7,831 nt of DNA from JAVBKA01 sp031546715 (lineage in GTDB: Bacteria > Bacillota > Clostridia > Oscillospirales > UBA929): NCBI GenBank assembly GCA_031546715.1, contig JAVBKA010000068.1, forward strand, positions 1 to 7,831. Direction: 5' to 3'. Every line of letters starts with the position of its first letter. Position 1 is the first letter of the stretch. The notes below the pieces were generated by a model, which had not been told where the DNA came from, did no database searches, and saw nothing but the letters and a program-made list of their open reading frames with translations. Both the position numbers and the translations under genes were made by a program. Positions 6,926 to 7,831 of the stretch are shown here, piece by piece.

Positions 6926-7294
6926 TTAGGCCATTATAGGTGGAGCGTTGCTGCCTACAGGTATATACAAACCGTCAGTAATGGTTATTTTGGTCAGTTC
7001 ATTTCCTGATAAGACCTCGTTTATATACGATGAACCAAATCTGTTATTATTCTTCCACAAAAAAGCGGAATGTAATCTAAACTCTGCATTGGAAACTGTT
7101 TTAACTAAGTAATTAATTGAGTTATTTGTAAAGGATAATGAAGCTTCATTATTTTCTGAGGTAAAAAAAAGAGTTGCGGTCATGGGTTTCTCGGGTGAAG
7201 TTTCTTGAAACACAGATACAGAAGTCTCTGCAATTGCAGCGGAAACTAGCAGCAGTGCAATACTTTTGATTATAAGTCCGCAATCATGACCCAT
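6926..7294 (-). CDS. Small predicted secreted protein, function unknown
   Basis: I do not recognise this 122-residue protein. It begins MGHDCGLIIKS and continues with a hydrophobic core (IALLLVSAAIA), then ETSVSV, which reads as a Sec signal peptide with a signal peptidase I site after A22 (Ala at -3 and -1). There is no lipobox; Cys5 lies before the hydrophobic core. The mature part of about 100 residues is polar, rich in Ser, Asn and Thr, with alternating hydrophobic runs such as TATLFF, ASLSF and TKITITDGLYIPVG that suggest beta structure. It contains no further membrane segment and no cysteine. The reading frame is well supported: GGAGG lies 7 nt before ATG 7294, and a strong minus-strand promoter (7352-7380) sits about 50 nt further up. 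It is 42 nt upstream of secDF on the same strand with no visible terminator between, so the two may be cotranscribed. Its product would itself be a Sec substrate. Confidence 0.7.
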   Translation of the reverse strand: MGHDCGLIIKSIALLLVSAAIAETSVSVFQETSPEKPMTATLFFTSENNEASLSFTNNSINYLVKTVSNAEFRLHSAFLWKNNNRFGSSYINEVLSGNELTKITITDGLYIPVGSNAPPIMA

Positions 7295-7351
7295 GCTTCC
7301 ACCTCCAATATCAGCAAATTCTCAAAATAACCCATATTCAAATACTTTGGA

Positions 7352-7380
7352 ATGATATCACAATTCTCTAAATCTGGCAA
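7352..7380 (-). promoter_or_regulatory. Predicted promoter for the small secreted gene and secDF-popT
   Basis: On the minus strand TTGCCA (7375-7380, 5/6 of consensus) is followed after 17 nt by TATCAT (7352-7357, 5/6). A TG dinucleotide one base before the -10 gives an extended -10. Transcription would start near 7345, about 50 nt before the ATG at 7294. It is one of the best sigma-70/sigma-A type matches in the window. Confidence 0.7.
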
Positions 7381-7393
7381 GCAGTTTTTCGGC

Positions 7394-7415
7394 AAATTTC
7401 CCAAGGAAGAAATTT
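7394..7415. repeat. Inverted repeat between the divergent promoters
   Basis: AAATTTC (7394-7400) and GAAATTT (7409-7415) are perfect 7-bp inverted arms separated by 8 bp. The dyad centre (about 7404) is almost midway between the two facing -35 boxes at 7380 and 7426. It might be a regulator site shared by both genes, but short A/T-rich dyads also arise by chance. Confidence 0.35.
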
Positions 7416-7425
7416 AATAAAACTG

Positions 7426-7454
7426 TTGCTTTTTGGTCGGTTTTAGTATATCAT
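7426..7454 (+). promoter_or_regulatory. Possible promoter of the decarboxylase beta-subunit gene
   Basis: TTGCTT (7426-7431) is followed after 17 nt by TATCAT (7449-7454, 5/6 of the -10 consensus). The -35 is weak (TTG conserved). Transcription would begin near 7461, about 25 nt before the GTG start at 7485. Confidence 0.45.
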
Positions 7455-7484
7455 CCATAACGATAATGTTTTGGAGGTTGACCA

Positions 7485-7831
7485 GTGGATTTTTTATTCA
7501 ACAGTATTACTCAAATCACATGGCAGCAGCTTTTGATGTGGGCTGTAGGCGCACTCCTGATTTATTTGGCGATCGCAAAAGAATATGAACCGGCTCTCCT
7601 AATGCCAATGGGATTTGGCGCAATTCTCGTAAATCTTCCTCTATCTGGTGTACTTAACCAAAATCTTATACGGATTGATGGCACACCGCAAGAAGTACAT
7701 GGTATCATTGATTGGCTTTTTGAAACCGGAATCAATGCTTCCGAGGCAATGCCCCTAATTCTTTTTATCGGCATAGGTGCAATGATTGACTTTGGTCCAT
7801 TACTTAGCAACCCAAAAATGTTCCTATTCGG
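7485..7831 (+). CDS. Na+-translocating decarboxylase beta subunit, partial (N-terminal part)
   Basis: The frame opens at GTG 7485, with GGAGG ideally placed 7 nt upstream (7473-7477), and stays open for 115 codons to the window edge. The family is about 375-400 residues, so under a third is present. The protein starts MDFLFNSITQITWQQLLMW, then a membrane segment (AVGALLIYLAIAKEYEPAL, about 20-38), PMGFGAILVNLPL at 41-53, a variable loop to about 85, and LILFIGIGAMIDFGPLLSNP at 91-110. The GFGAILVN and FIGIGAMIDFGPLL blocks are hallmarks of the OadB/MmdB/GcdB family. These membrane subunits couple decarboxylation of a biotin-bound carboxyl group to sodium export. Which substrate is served (oxaloacetate, methylmalonyl-CoA or glutaconyl-CoA) cannot be told from this subunit, so I give no symbol. 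It is transcribed away from the secDF cluster and appears to be promoter-proximal, with partner subunits probably downstream outside the window. Confidence 0.92.
   Translation, partial: MDFLFNSITQITWQQLLMWAVGALLIYLAIAKEYEPALLMPMGFGAILVNLPLSGVLNQNLIRIDGTPQEVHGIIDWLFETGINASEAMPLILFIGIGAMIDFGPLLSNPKMFLF

Noticed and set aside
4090..6939. Plus-strand frames opposite popT and secDF, and a minus-strand alternate frame at 5803-6003
   Set aside because: The true frames show conserved membrane and RND motifs throughout, so these overlaps are incidental.
7562..7810. Minus-strand 82-codon frame opposite the decarboxylase gene
   Set aside because: The plus-strand frame from GTG 7485 carries clear family hallmarks and an ideal ribosome binding site, so the minus-strand frame is its shadow.

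Overview
The window looks like chromosomal core-metabolism DNA from a low-to-moderate GC anaerobic Firmicute, most likely class Clostridia and possibly the Oscillospiraceae/Ruminococcaceae area. The supporting signs are strong GGAGG-type ribosome binding sites, a short-form HisG paired with HisZ, a fused SecDF, and a sodium-pumping decarboxylase beta subunit. The taxonomic placement is inference from gene content and style, not from a marker gene. I see no mobile element, CRISPR array, tRNA or rRNA.

Layout. Everything from 1 to about 7294 is on the minus strand, so transcription runs right to left. The left half (1-3604) is the start of a histidine biosynthesis operon in the order hisZ-hisG-hisD-hisC. 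All junctions overlap (4, 4 and 14 nt), which suggests tight translational coupling. hisC runs off the left edge, so further his genes probably follow outside the window. A 187-nt intergenic stretch (3605-3791) carries a convincing promoter. Its -10 box sits in the centre of a perfect 10-bp inverted repeat, which reads as a repressor operator.

The middle (3792-7294) is an envelope cluster, again on the minus strand: a small predicted secreted protein of unknown function (6926-7294), then a fused secDF (4637-6883), then a DUF368 / PopT-type polyprenyl-phosphate transporter (3792-4634) only 2 nt after secDF. A strong extended -10 promoter (7352-7380) precedes the small secreted gene and could drive all three. 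SecDF uses the proton or sodium gradient to pull proteins through SecYEG. DUF368 proteins return the undecaprenyl-phosphate carrier across the membrane for wall synthesis.

On the right, a divergent plus-strand gene begins at a GTG at 7485 and runs off the window. It encodes the beta subunit of a Na+-translocating carboxylic-acid decarboxylase (OadB/GcdB/MmdB family). The 190-nt divergent spacer holds promoters for both directions with a 7-bp inverted repeat almost exactly midway between them.

No wholly new system is evident. The best leads are the operator-like palindrome of the his promoter, the small secreted protein co-oriented with secDF and popT, and one unusual substitution in HisG. 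Two start codons (hisD and secDF) are better placed slightly inside the longest reading frame.
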